This document shows, one piece after another, positions 25,347 to 37,400 of a stretch of 64,000 bases of DNA. A model generated the notes under the pieces. It was not told the origin of the DNA, made no database searches, and saw nothing but the letters and a program-made list of their open reading frames with translations. The stretch comes from Quercus robur (taxonomy: Eukaryota > Streptophyta > Magnoliopsida > Fagales > Fagaceae), in NCBI RefSeq assembly GCF_932294415.1, contig NC_065544.1, positions 17,397,351-17,461,350 of the forward strand. Direction: 5' to 3'. Each line of letters begins with the position of its first letter. Positions within the stretch are counted from its first letter, which is position 1. A program made the translations under genes and the position numbers.

Positions 25347-26458
25347 ATGCAGCGAGAGATAGACAACTTGAAAAAGAGACTGCGCCATGCACAGCAAAGG
25401 CAGTCCCCTTCTAGCTCCGACATATCCTCTAATGAGGAGGAGGACGTCAGTTACAGGCAAAGAACAAGAACTCCCCCAAGCGAAACCTTCTCTTATGAAA
25501 AGGAGCAGCATCATGGACGGAGACACAAAAGCCCATCTGGTAAGGGCCTGGGTAATGATGCCATGAATAAAGCTCTAGATCAGATCTCTAAATCACCCTT
25601 CACACACAAGATAGAAGGGGCTAGACTACCTTGGCGTTTCCACCAACCTACGTTCGCCATTTATAATGGCCGAACGGACCCTATGGAGCATGTGAGCCAA
25701 TTTAACCAAAGAATGGCCATCCGTTCTCAAAACGAGGCTTTGATGTGCAAGGTTTTCACATCCAATCTAAGACCTGTGGTGAAGAGGTGGTTCAATAGCT
25801 TGAAAACAGACTCCATAGATTCCTGCAAGCAGCTCACCCAAGCCTTTGGCTCTTGTTTCATTACGAACAGCAAGGTTCCTCTACCTCTGAGTTCATTGCT
25901 GTCATTGTCTATGCGTGAAGAGGTAACTTTAAAAGCATACTCGGACAGATATTAGGAAATGTACAATGAGATGGACGGTAACTACGACGATGTCGCCATC
26001 AGCACATTTAAAAGTGGTCTCCCCACCGAGCATTGTTTGAGGAAATCCCTAACTAGTAAGCCTGTTACCAGCGTTCATCAACTTATGGACCAGATTGACA
26101 AATACAAAAAGGTGGAAGATGACCAACTGCAAGGGAAAGGAAAGGAGAAGATCATCCCTCACAAGAGGAATGATACAACAATAACCATCCTAGGAAAGAT
26201 TTTGCGGGGCAATCTGGATCAGCCAACACGCAAACGGTTAACGCCGTATTTAGAGAACCGGTACAACAGGTTTTGGAGAAAGTAAAAAATGAGCCATTCT
26301 TCAAGTGGCCAAATAAGATGGCCGGAGACTCCTTAAAGCGCAACCAGAGTCTGTATTTTCAGTACCACCAAGACCACGGACGTACCACCGAAGACTGCAG
26401 GAACCTATGGAACCACCTGGATCAGTTGGTCCAAGAAGGAAAATTGTGGCTCCTTTAA
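25347..26458 (+). pseudogene. Gag of the Tat-like element
   Basis: A coiled-coil-like start (MQREIDNLKKRLRHAQQRQ) leads to the retrotransposon gag core (FAIYNGRTDPMEHVSQFNQR; KRWFNSLKTDSIDSCKQLT). A TAG replaces the usual Trp near 25953. A later frameshift near 26200 leads into FFKWPNKMAGDS and YHQDHGRTTEDCRNLWNHL, the zinc-finger-like tail of this lineage. Structural protein of the virus-like particle; broken here. Confidence 0.8.
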
Positions 26459-26479
26459 GACATATCTTTAAGACCTCCC

Positions 26480-27127
26480 ATGGGCACGATAAATGTTATC
26501 CTTGCCGCTCCAGGAAGAACTGGCTCTTTTCCCTCCAGGGTAATGTCTGTGGCTTGGCTCTCCACCGAGGACAACGATCGGGAATCCAAAAGGTATAAGA
26601 AGGGAGCCTCACCTGTTATGGGATTCTCGGACGAGGATAAGATTGGAACCATCCAACCCCATAATGATGCTCTGGTAGTTACACTTAGGATTGGGGGGTT
26701 TGACGTGAAGAAAGTACTGGTAGATCAGGGTAGTGCTATGGAAGTAATGTACCTTGATCTATATAAGGGGTTGAACCTAAAGCCTGAAGACCTAACGGCG
26801 TATGATTCCCCTTTAGTGAGTTTCAAAGGGAAGACTGTTACACCAAGGGGACAGATTAGATTGCCCATACAGACCGGTTCAGACGTGGTGGAGGTGGATT
26901 TCATTGTGGTCGACGCCTATTCGCCGTACACAGCCATAGTGGCCAGACCTTGGCTCCACGCCCTAGCAACCGTTTCTTCTACACTTCACCAGAAGTTGAA
27001 ATACCCGTCGGAGGGCCAAGTAGAGGAGATTGTAGGAAATCAGGCCATGGCTAGACAATGCATGGTGGCTGCCATCTCACGCCAATCCAATGCAGAGTCC
27101 TCGGCCTCTATAAAAAAGGACTTATAG
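26480..27127 (+). pseudogene. Aspartic protease region
   Basis: Open frame of 215 codons with the protease active-site motif VLVDQGSAMEVMY (DxGS) and downstream IVVDAYSPYTAIVARPWLHAL. Matures the Gag-Pol polyprotein in active elements. It ends at a TAG at 27125-27127 before reverse transcriptase. Confidence 0.75.
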
Positions 27128-27269
27128 CAATCAACCACCTCGGCAATACCCGTTGATGAGCCAGCCGAGGAGGTGAAATGCGAGAGTCTAGAAAGGGTTA
27201 ATTATTGACGATGATCCAGAGAAATTCTTTCAAGTTGGCTTAGAACTTTCCCTCTGAGAGAAAGAAGAA

Positions 27270-28113
27270 TTGATTGGGTTTTTGAGAGAAAATGTTGACG
27301 TGTTTGAATGGGACGCCTACGATGCCCCAGGGGTTGATCTGAGTTTCATTTGCCACTACCTAAACGTTAACCTATCCTCCATTCCCAAAAAACAACCACC
27401 CCGACATCCGTCAAAAGAGCATGCCAACGCTGTTAGGGACGAAGTAACAAATCTAAAAAAGGCAAGGGCTATCAAAGAAGTCTTCTACCCTGAATGGTTG
27501 GCAAATATAGTGGTGGTAAAAAAGAAGAGTGGGAAGTGGTGAGTTTGCGTAGATTTCACAAACTTGAACAGGGTGTGCCCAAAAGACCCGTTCCCAATGC
27601 CTCGAATAGACCAGTTGGTAGATGCAACTGTAGGCCACCCTCGAATGAGCTTCTTGGATACCTTTTAGGGTTATCATCAAATACCACTAGCCTCGGGAGA
27701 TCAAGAAAAAACAGCATTCATGACTCCTATCAGAAACTACCACTACAAAGTGATGCCTTTTGATTTGAAGAATGCAGAGTCTACCTACCAAAGAATGATG
27801 ACTAGAATGTTTGAACCACAACTGGGCATGAGTATTGAAGTCTACATAGACGACATGGTAGTAAAGAGTAAAGTGGTATCCGAGCATGTGAGAGATCTTG
27901 GAGTCATCTTTGGCATCTTAAGAAAACACAAATTGCGTCTCAATGCCTCTAAGTGCTCATTCGGTGTCGGGTCCGGCAAATTTTTGGGCTATATGGTAAC
28001 TCACAGGGGAATTGAGGTGAGCCCAGATCAGATCAAAGCGATTCACAATTTACAAGCTCCTCGGAACCCAAAAGAAATCCAGAAACTCACTGGAATGATC
28101 GCGGCTTTGGAAT
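27270..28113 (+). pseudogene. Reverse transcriptase, truncated
   Basis: EVFYPEWLANIVVVKKKSGKW is followed by a TGA where Arg is expected and then CVDFTNLNRVCPKDPFPMPR. A TAG replaces Gln in DTFQGYHQI. KVMPFDLKNAESTYQRMM and the catalytic YIDDMVVKSK are intact. The frame ends in LTGMIAALE and then jumps to RNase H sequence, so the RT thumb and first RNase H region (roughly 1 kb in relatives) are deleted. Confidence 0.85.
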
Positions 28114-28129
28114 GATCTAAAATCTCCTG

Positions 28130-28515
28130 AGAAGATTACCATAGAAAAGTCATTGAGACTAGGATTCTCGGCTACAAACAACGAAGCCGAGTATGAAACT
28201 TTATTGCAAAAAATGGCCATGGTGTAGAAAATGGGAGGAAAGGCATTAGAAGTGTTCTCGGATTCCAGACTGGTTGTAGGCCAGGTGAGGGGTGAGTTGG
28301 AAGCCAGAGATGTAAGAATGCAGGAATACCTTAGTCAATTCAAGCGCTTGCAATCGGACTTTGAATTCTTCAACTTGACGCACGTCTCTAGAAGCGGGAA
28401 CACATATGCGGATTCATTAGCCACTCTTGCCACATCCTCGGAGCAGGGTTTACCTCGACTCATCCTCATCGAGGATTTGTACAAGGCAGACATAATAAAA
28501 AAGGACATGGTTTGA
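28130..28515 (+). pseudogene. RNase H domain remnant
   Basis: SATNNEAEYETLLQKMAMV, a stop, then ALEVFSDSRLVVGQVRGE and HVSRSGNTYADSLATLA. These match the C-terminal half of a plant-type RNase H as found downstream of RT in Tat/Ogre-like elements. Lies at the deletion junction described for RT. Confidence 0.75.
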
Positions 28516-28719
28516 ATCCATCAAGTCAAAGTGAGTCTGATCTGGATGGATTCCATGGTGAGTTTTCTCAAGGATGATGTATTGCAGAAGAGAAATCAAA
28601 AGCCGAGAAAATACGAAGAAAAGCCCCTCGGTTCTGGCTATCAGAGGATCACAAGCTGTACAAGCGCTCCTATTCTGGGTCATACCTATTATGCGTACAC
28701 CCCGAAGCATCAGAACTAT

Positions 28720-29780
28720 TACTCGAAGAATTGCATGAGGGAATTTGTGAGAGTCACACAGGAGGAAGATCATTGGCACACAGAGCCCTCACTCAAGGGT
28801 ACTGGTGGCCGGGTATGCAGAAAAAGGCCCAAGAATATGTCAAGAAGTGCCATCAATGCTAGAGGTTTGCCCTAAATATCCACCAACCGAGAGGGGTCCT
28901 TAATCCCCTCTCCAATCCTTGGTCATTCGCTCAATGAGGCCTGAATATTGTAGGTCTTTTCCCTAAAGCAGTAGGAAACAAGAGATACTTGATGGTCGAC
29001 ATAGACTACTTCACCAAATGGGTCGAAGCTGAGCCCTTGGCCAACATCAGGGACGTGGATGCAAAGAAATTCATCTGGAGGAACATCATTACACGATTTG
29101 GAATTCCTCATGCCCTCATCTCGGACAATGGCCTTCAATTTGATAGTAAGACCTTTAGGGGATACTACTACAACTTGGGAATTACGAACCGATATTCCAC
29201 TCCAGCCTACCCTCAAGGAAATGGTCAAGCCGAGGCTATAAATAAGGTCATAGTTAATGGATTAAAGAAGAGATTGGATGATGCAAAGGGAAGATGGGTG
29301 GAAGAGCTGCCACACGTCCTATGGACCTATCGAACTACACCACGACGGTCAACGAAAGAGACTCCTTTTTCTATGACTTACGGGGCCGAAACTGTACTCC
29401 CCCTAGAGACTAGCTTTCCAACGTTGAAAACGGGCATCTTCACCCCAGGCAACAACAACGAACTGCTAGGAAGAAGTTTGGATTTAATCGAGGAGAAAAG
29501 AGAAAAGGTAATGATCCAACTGGCCTATTACCACCAGAAACTCAAGCAGGGGTATGATGCCCATGTAAAACTATGGCCACTGGTGCTAGGGGACCTAGTG
29601 TTGAGAAAAATTTTGGGTAACGCCAAGAACCCATCTTGGGGAAAGTTGGGACCTAATTGGGAAGGCCCGTATCGCATCACTTCAGTAGCAGGAATAGGTG
29701 CATATTATTTGGAAGACTTAGATGAGAAAGCTGTACCCCACCCATGGAATGTAAATAACCTAAGAAAGTATTATTATTAA
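28720..29780 (+). pseudogene. Integrase
   Basis: Degenerate HHCC finger ending KKCHQC then TAG for Gln. The core is DYFTKWVEAEPL (first Asp), ISDNGLQFDS (second Asp) and YPQGNGQAEAINK (Glu). A long C-terminal domain with GDLVLRKI and GKLGPNWEGPYRI follows. From 28989 to the stop at 29778-29780 the frame is open for 263 codons. Inserts element DNA into chromosomes; the upstream stops prevent expression. Confidence 0.88.
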
Positions 29781-29839
29781 TAAAAGCGGTTTTGCTTACA
29801 CTATATTTCATGGTAATTGCGCGTTATCTGGTTCACCAT

Positions 29840-30545
29840 TATCCAAGTTTTAAACAGAACCTGAGTCCTGCATGGCTCTTCGGACCACACTGCATGGCTC
29901 CTCGGACCACAGGCTTAGGGGAAATTAATAACTTATGGCATCTATCCAAGTTTTAAACAGAACCTGAGTCTTGCATGGCTTCTTTGACCACAGGCTTAAA
30001 GGAAATTAATAACTTATGGCATCTATCCAAGTTTTAAACAGAACCTAAGTCTTGCATGGCTCCTCGAACCACAAGCTTAGGGGAAATTAATAACTTATGG
30101 CATTTATCCAAGTTTTAAACAGAACCTGAGTCCTGCATGGCTCCTCGGACCACAAGCTTAAGGGAAATTAATAACTTATGGCATCTATCCAAGTTTTAAA
30201 CAGAACTTGAGTCCTGCATGGCTCCTCGAACCACAAGCTTAGGGGAAATTAATAACTTATGGCATCTATCCAAGTTTTAAACAGAACCTGAGTCTTGCAT
30301 GGCTTCTTTGACCACAGGCTTAAAGGAAATTAATAACTTATGGCATCTATCCAAGTTTTAAACAGAACCTAAGTCCTGCATGGCTCCTCGGACCACAAGC
30401 TTAAGGGAAATTAATAACTTATGGCATCTATCCAAGTTTTAAACAGAACTTGAGTCCTGCATGGCTCCTCGAACCACAAGCTTAGGGGAAATTAATAACT
30501 TATGGCATCTATCCAAGTTTTAAACAGATCCTAAGTCCTGCATGG
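29840..30545. repeat. 81-bp tandem repeat array
   Basis: Nearly nine units with AACTTATGG recurring at 29930, 30011, 30092 and 30173, exactly 81 bp apart. The unit core is CAAGTTTTAAACAGAACCTG. A homologous 80-bp array is found in the non-autonomous element at 37085-37400. Confidence 0.92.
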
Positions 30546-30832
30546 CAACCTTCACTTCCTAAGATTCGTTGCACAGTCCTACTCCTAACACTTAGTTATA
30601 TTGGCAAAATGTTATTGTAAACTTCAACTAGAGGCACAGTTACATTTACTTGGAACAATGCAATAAAATCCAAACAACATCAAGCAGAAGAACAAAGAAT
30701 GAGAGAAAGAGCATTCACATTAAGAAACGAAGATAATACAATACTATCGGATGAAAAGTCTTTGAAAAAAAAAATAAAATACAACTCCTCTTCAAAATAA
30801 TACAAAAAGAAAAAAGAGAAAAACCCTAGGTA

Positions 30833-33800
30833 CTAAGCCTCAGCAGAAGGATCTTCTTTTTGCTCTGGCTGAGAAGGAGGAACATCCTTGGCTTTTGGGT
30901 CAACCCCATAACCCTCAGCCTCAGCAACTTTCTCCTTGGAGGGATCCTTCGATTTGGAAGAGGGTTTTTTCCCTTTGTCCTTGCCTTTGCCTTTGCCTTT
31001 CTCTCCCTCGGCATCCTCACCTTGGTCGGTGACCTGGCTAGAACCCTTAGTAATCTCGGCTATTGGGATGGCATCAAGGGTAGCCGCAGGTTGCTCAGAA
31101 ATTTCAGGGGCAACAACAAGGACCTCCCGAATCTCTAGAGGATAGAAGACATTTTCAGGCAGCCTCCAAGCAGAATCTGCAGGGACACCTACAACGTTGA
31201 GAGCCTTATCCCATGTAATGCTACAGTAGTCCCTGCATAGTTCTGACAGTTCCTCGGCAAGCCTTACTTGCATCTCCTCCACTCCAAGTTGATAAGCAGC
31301 CCTCTTCTCGGCCTTGGCTGCTTCCTTGGCTAGCTGGGCTTCCTCCTTAGCCTTCTACAACGCGGCTTTGAGATCTAGAACGGCTTGCTTCTCGATGGCA
31401 AGGTTGATCTCAGTCACGTACAACTTCTGGCGTTGGTTCTCAGCTTGTTTCTCAACATTTTTCAAGCCAGCCTCAGGGCTCTTACAGCCTGATTCCACCT
31501 CCTTAAACTTCTTAGTCAGCTCATGTTGTTCTTGCTTGATGGCCCCTAGCATCTTCTTTATCTCGGCACGAGAGAGGGCTTCAACATCAGCCAGCTTACG
31601 AGCACCGCGATACCACTTCTTGGCCACAAAAACCTGCTGAGTAATCTGCCCAAAGATCACAAAACGACATGAGTTAGAATAAAGTATGATTCAATAATTA
31701 TGCCTGTAAAAGGTTAAGTTGCCTTACCATCACAAGGTCCCTTTTCAGGGACAGGAAGAGTTCATTCTGCGAAAAACGCCTGTAAGTGTCCATGTCCCTA
31801 GGAAGGAGCATGGGCTGCTCCAGGGCTTCAGCGATGTACCTTGCTCGACCCTTTTGGTATTCTCGGACCGAGGAATTATAGGGAATTGATGCCCCATCCA
31901 CCTCGAGCCGAGGGCTCCAAGTACGTTGTGCCATGCACACTTCAGCCCTTTCCAGCTCATCGCGACTCTCCACCAACAGGGCCCTTTTGTCCTGAGGCTC
32001 TTGAGTCACCTTTTGTTGTTTCGCGCCATGGCGAGGATCCACCTCGCCTTCCTCAAGTGACTCAACTAGCCTTTTCTTTTTCAAGTCAGGATTAACTTTC
32101 AAGTCGAGGTCGGTGGGGACCTGTGGCTGTAGAGGGGCAGGAGGAAGGTTGGAGGGAGCTTGGGACTTAGTGGGCGCCTTCAAGGTTGACCCTTTACCTC
32201 GAGCAGCCATAAGCTCCCTTAAGCTTTTATTGCCTTTGTTTGAAGCCATATTGTCTACCTCTTCGTTGGAGGAATCATCCGGACAGGTAATAACAAGGGG
32301 AGAAATGCAAATGGCGGAGTTTCTATCTGGCTCACTCTCGGCGTCCGAGAGTTCAATCAGAGGAGCTTTTGGATTATCTTCCTCAAAATAGAACTCGTCT
32401 ATCTCCTCCTCTAGTGAAAAGCGAAATGACTCAATCTCCTCTTCAACAGATGCTGCGGCTCTGGGATGGTCTTGTGGAGGTGGCTGTGCAGCTAGTGGAG
32501 GATTCTGAAGAATGGGCAAGGTAACCGGTGGAAGGTCCTTTCGAGCCAAAAATCCCGGCTTCGACATGTCAATCCGGGATAACCTTGAACTACCAACTAA
32601 GGCTGTCCAGACCCGACCGGAGCTTGACAACCTGGCCAAACCGCCCAACGCCGACCCGATTCCGGCCCGAATAGAAGGTCCAGTCGGTCGGCGGTGGGTT
32701 TCTATTCTTAAGAACCGACATCGGCGAGTCGAGTGCCGGTTTGCTTCTCCAAAACCCGAGCAACCCGAACCTGACTGGAGTTGTATAAAAAATTTGGCCA
32801 AATCCTGCAAAATCAAGCCAGATCCGACGAGATCTCGACCAAATCTGGCAAGATCTCGACCAGATTTGGCTAGATCTAGTGGTATTTAGCCAGATCCGGC
32901 CAATTCCAGCAATTTTTAGTGAAAAATTTTAGATTCTAGCGAGAAAAAATGAAGAAAACGGAGAGATTTTCCAGATTTCGGGGTGATTTTCCAGATCCCA
33001 GCAAGATTTTCCAAATTCTGGCATGATTTTCCAGATTCCGGTGACTTTTTTTTTTCATATTTCGATGATTTTTTTTACTCTGGCAACTGACCGAACCGAC
33101 CGACACTCACCCTCACCCGAAACCGACTCGACTGATTTTTCCGGCGATCGGTTCCGGGTTCCTCTGCCCCTTCACTTGACGCGGTAGGTCGAGTCCCAGT
33201 TGGGCCCAAAACCGACCCGGCTCGACCATTGGACAGCCCTACTACCAGCACTTATTGATTGGCCGACGTCCAGGAAAGTGTGGGACAAGGGCTCGTAACC
33301 TAAGATCAGGTGAGCGGCACACAATTGTCCATCCTCGTGAACAAAAATCTCCAACCTCAGGAGGTAGTTAAGGGCTTGAACGTTGGTATGGCTGAGCCGA
33401 GGAGCAACGTAGGCTTTATCTGCAAAACAGCTGAGAAGGGAATTATGGTCAGATCGCTAAAAAGATATTTTCTACAAAAAAATAAAAAATAAAAGTTTGA
33501 AATTCCAAGCAAAAGGAATAAAACTAAAAGGTTAAATCCCCTTCCTAAGGGATTGATCCTAAAGGTACCGCACTTGGATTTCCTGCCCGAGTTGGACAAT
33601 GAAGACCGTCGCTCCATTCCCCCGGACAATCAGGTAGTCATCCTTCATACCCTTATTGGACTTGGGAAGACAGGATATTAGCTTAATGACCTCGGACCGA
33701 GATTTAAGATAGTACCCCGCGTTGGCAAGTTTGTGGCACTCGTACATGTAAATCACATCGTGTCATGTGAGACCTAAGCCCATTTGCTCGTTCAAGGCAT

Positions 33801-34074
33801 CTATGCAGTCCAAGACCCTAAATAGGTTGGGGGTGCACTAATAAGGTGTCAACTTATGGTTAAGCAAGTAATCTCGGGTAATCCTACGCATGGGAAGCAT
33901 CATTCCTCCCTCTATGAAAGCAATCATGGGAATGACGACTTGACCCACATCTCTATCTGTCAGTACTAGGTCCGGAGGGCAATATTCTAAAACCACCTCC
34001 TGCAGAATACGGTACCTAGCTCTAAAAGCCTCCATTGTGGCTGGTGTATCTACTAAACTCTTGAATTTTCCCAT
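30833..34074 (-). pseudogene. Antisense spliced gene of the Tat-like element
   Basis: Reverse to the element's own genes. From 34074: MGKFKSLVDTPATMEAFRARY, then MLPMRRITRDYLLNHKLTPY, then MYECHKLANAGYYLKSRSE. After a likely intron (about 33420-33568): EIFVHEDGQLCAAHLILGYE, then a frame running across a hAT insertion to MSKPGFLARKDLPP and MASNKGNKSLRELMAARGKG. A clean GT-AG intron (31646-31727, 82 bp) joins KRDLVM to ITQQVFVAKKW. A long coiled coil follows (31355-31645), then an Ala/Lys-rich tail ending at 30833. Stops lie near 31353, 33750 and 33840. Antisense ORFs of this kind are known from Tat/Ogre elements; function unknown. Confidence 0.7.
32598..33241. mobile_element. Non-autonomous hAT-like element inside the antisense gene
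   Basis: 644 bp with ends TAAGGCTGTCCA and, inverted, TAGGGCTGTCCA, flanked by CTACCAAC (32590-32597) and CTACCAGC (33242-33249). The interior is GC-rich at the ends and has diverged tandem words such as TTTTCCAGATTCCGG. Removing it joins the reading frame QSISAG to SSRLSR, showing it interrupted coding sequence. Confidence 0.85.
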
Positions 34075-34569
34075 CTAGATGAACTGAAGGGCCGAGGAGG
34101 AAGGCTGAGATGAAAATAGGGTAATGTAAAGGAATGAGAACTTACGAATATCCGTACAATAATCTCTAAAGCTTTCAGAGATCTTTTCAAAGAAAAACTT
34201 ATCACAGGAATGACTACGGGAACTCGAAGGTCTGGTGTGTTTTATGAAGACTGGGCACTGAAATTCTCTGAAGTTCTTGGATGTTCGTAAAAAAGAAAGG
34301 CAAAGAGAGTTTCTTCAAGGCTTTATATAGCAAGAGAGGATGGAAAAGATTGCTCCTGCTCAAAATACTAGGAGGAATGCCAGCCATTGGATCTGCGCTT
34401 CGCCGTTGGATGTGGGGAACACAAAGCCGCCTAGAGCAATTAATAGCGCCTCGTAATCTACAACGCGTCAGAAGAAATCACTCCCACATATGTGAACCAA
34501 AAATTAATTGGTCTTATCTCTTAAAAAATCGAAACCCCGCTTTTCTCCTCGGATGGAAGAGAAAAATCG

Positions 34570-34586
34570 AAATTTTAAGGGGCTAT
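34570..34586 (+). promoter_or_regulatory. Polypurine tract of the Tat-like element
   Basis: AATTTTAAGGGGCTAT immediately before the right LTR. Nearly the same sequence (ATTTTGAGGGGCTAT) precedes the right LTR of the non-autonomous element. Confidence 0.7.
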
Positions 34587-35330
34587 TGTGGGGGCTAGGG
34601 CCCAAAATAATGTATTGGGCCTTGGGTCTTATTCGAGGACACTAACGAGTCCGAGGAGAGAAACACAACTTAGATGACCTTGCAAGTCTCATCAGTGGGA
34701 GACAAAGAGGAGAAGGTCCAAAGAGGAACTCCTCCTCGAACACGACAAACGCAGACCAAGTGTATACTCAAGCAGTTGAAGTACGCCCCCTAAACATGTG
34801 AGAGGGAAGAAAACTCAAAATATCTAAGGAAAAGCTGCCACCGCCACATTAAATACACTGCAGCTACTTATCTGGCCACATTAATGTGGAGAAGACTCTT
34901 GAACAGTGCTGCCTTGGCTACCGCAACTCACAGAAGACAGAAAGGGGTGTCTGATGGGATGGGTACTCAAGTGGGGATCCAGGTGATCAACAAGTATAAG
35001 GTCCAGATGATCAGGAAGAGCCTATATAATGTGGAAGAGCTCCCATGAAGAAAGGGGAGAAAAAGAGTGAGAGAGAATACTGTAGCATGCTAAATAACCC
35101 TAATGTGGTGATCTGTATTTATACGTTAAATTCTAGTCTCCTCGGATGGAAGGTCCTTTAATCATAATAGTTTTTATTTGTGTTTGATTGCTTCTTAACT
35201 CCATGCAAGCCGTTGCTCAACTCATCTAAACCTAGTTCTTTGACCCATACTCTACAAAATTCATTGTATTGGGCTTTTTGGATTAGGATTTCATACAGTT
35301 TGGGTTTGGGCTCCAAACTTTGTCCCTATA
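34587..35330 (+). repeat. Right LTR of the Tat-like element
   Basis: 744 bp partner of 24334-25076. Its terminal CA has mutated to TA. Followed by the target duplication ACTAT. Confidence 0.88.
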
Positions 35331-36193
35331 ACTATGATTTTCAGTGTACCAAATATTGAAAAATAAGAAAAATACTTTCAAGAAAATACTTTATACAAAG
35401 CCAAACGGGTTTAAATGTAGATGAGTACTTACATTTGCATTGTTTTCAAATGAGAGTAGAAATTGATCAACTCCTTATTGTTAGGATCATTTCCCAATAA
35501 GCCTTCTAATAGATTCTGTAGTTGGTCCCTTAGCTTACTCACTCCAAGTTCATTTGAGATTCTCATCAATTTGGCACGACCATTAATAATAGCAATGTCT
35601 TGAATCTTTAGTTCTCCCATATACCTTTGATTCACTAATTGAATAAGTAATACCGGCAATAAGGTCCCTTCAAACATGAAATTAAATAAAAAAAGTAATC
35701 AATAAATCATTATATCACATGATAATTTTACAAAGATCATGAAAATGAATTATAAGCTATTTTCATACCTTAAAATGATCTTGTACTTATCATCCAATTG
35801 ATAACAAGACCAAATCCCAGTAGCCAAACGTTGGGTTTACTTATAACCATGAGGGGATAAACAAATTCACCAGTTCTAAGTCCTTGGAGAAGGCTTTTGC
35901 TCATTTGAGCTTTTTCAGTATTATCAAATTGAATAAATGATGCACAAACACCACTGAAGGAGCCAAGACAAACATCTCCACCAGATCGAGTTTGAAATTT
36001 CGTACTCAAGTGTTGCTATACCTTTTTCCTGTAGTAAATAGAGAAGAATACCAAACTTTCAATTTAAAATAGAAAGCAAAGCAACAACTTAGGGAGGTGT
36101 AGTGAGCACAAGATATTTAATCAACTATCAATATGTGTGTGTTAAAAATACTTAATATTGTTAAATAAATAAAAAAACTATTAATATGCATTT

Positions 36194-36871
36194 TGTGGGG
36201 CCAGAGGATTTGTGACCTTGGCCCACTTTACATTGGGGCCCAAGGCCCGAGCCGAGGAGGGATATAGCCGGGGACCTACAGTGAAAGTCCAAATAGCTTT
36301 GAGACATGGCTGAGGATGACTCTATCCTCGACATCCCCAAGGCACTCCTAAAAGAAAGGGCAAGAACGGCATAGGAACAGTTTTGGGAAGAGCCGAACAC
36401 ATCCACGTTGATAGATAAAAGAGCCCTGGACAATATGGTGATAAAGGACAAAGGAAAGGCTCCCATTACTACAATCAAATACTCTGCGCCAGACAGAGCA
36501 ATGCTTTTCAGCTTTTACAACCACCCCTAACCACTTTGGGTATGGGCTGATGGGACAAGTATCAGCCCTGAAAAGTTGAACCTATACGTGGACGTTGGAG
36601 GAGGGGTAAAGGCTAATATAAAAGGAGAAGTAAGCAATCAGAAAAGGGGGTTGGAAAAAAAAGGTCAAGAACCAGACCCTCCCAGATCGTATTGAGGAGA
36701 AAGACTCCTCGAGCGAATATAGTTTAATTTTGTATGAACACCATGACTAACCACCGTTCGATGACCAAGACTTAGCCTTTCAAACCCACGCTCTACAAAT
36801 TATATTGTTTGGGCCCTTAACGTACGAACCCAATATCATTTTGGGGTCGTTACAAAAATTGAGTCCTTACA
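36194..36871 (+). repeat. Left LTR of the non-autonomous element
   Basis: 678 bp; TATAAAA at 36617-36623. By eye about 8 differences from the right LTR over the first 155 positions, all transitions. Confidence 0.88.
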
Positions 36872-36890
36872 ATTGGCGCCGTCTGTGGGG
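36872..36890 (+). promoter_or_regulatory. Primer binding site of the non-autonomous element
   Basis: ATTGGCGCCGTCTGTGGG directly follows the left LTR. The Tat-like element has the decayed version ATTGACACCGTCTATGGG in the same position (25077). Confidence 0.65.
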
Positions 36891-37084
36891 AGGCTTGTGC
36901 GTTGGCATAGGCGGTGGGTCGAGAAAGTCCCTCCACCACTTCCAACGGCCCGTTGTTATGCCCTAACATAAAGTTCCACTAGGAGCTACGCTTCGAAGTA
37001 CCAGTGGCACGGGCAGTTCTTGGGGCTTCCAACGTTAGATCAACGTCCCACACCTTGGCTGAGGGGCTGGTCCCCCCAAACTTA

Positions 37085-37400
37085 AAGAAAATGTCTAAGT
37101 TTTGGACAGAACGAAGGTATTGTATGGTCCTCGGACTCAAACCTATGGGGAAACCAACTACTTAATGAAAATATCTAAGTTTTGGACAGAACTAAGGTAT
37201 TGCATGGTCCTCGGACTCAAACTTATGGGGAAACCAACTACTTAATGAAAATATCTAAGTTTTGGACAGAACCAAGGTATTGTAGGGTCCTCGGACTCAA
37301 ACCTATGGGGAAACCAACTACTTAAAGAAAATATCTAAGTTTTGGACAGAACCAAAAGTATTGTATGGTCCTCGGACTCAAACTTATGAGAAAATCAATC
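37085..37400. repeat. 80-bp tandem repeat array in the non-autonomous element
   Basis: Four units whose TCTAAGTTTTGGACAGAAC words start at 37094, 37174, 37254 and 37334. The core AAGTTTTGGACAGAAC...GGTCCTCGGAC is clearly related to the 81-bp array of the Tat-like element. Confidence 0.88.

Larger units (their letters stand above)
24334..35330 (+). mobile_element. Tat-like Ty3/Gypsy LTR retrotransposon in copy B intron
   Basis: 10,997 bp, flanked by ACTAT (24329-24333 and 35331-35335). LTRs of 743 and 744 bp share TGTG(A/G)GGGCTAGGGCCC starts and CCCTA(C/T)A ends. A primer site region follows (ATTGACACCGTCTATGGG at 25077), then gag, protease, RT, RNase H and integrase, an 81-bp tandem array, an antisense gene and a purine tract (TTTTAAGGGGCTAT) before the right LTR. 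The LTRs differ at about 5 of the first 60 positions by eye, so the insertion is old. Multiple stops. The Tat assignment rests on primer site, large size and antisense gene, and is inferred. Copy A has the empty site at about 11407. Confidence 0.88.

Noticed and set aside
29840-30545. CRISPR-like regular repeats
   Set aside because: The units are contiguous 81-bp tandem repeats with no unique spacers, in a plant retroelement.
30826-31145. Forward-strand and alternative-frame ORFs over the Lys/Ala-rich segment
   Set aside because: Shadows of the antisense gene's low-complexity tail.
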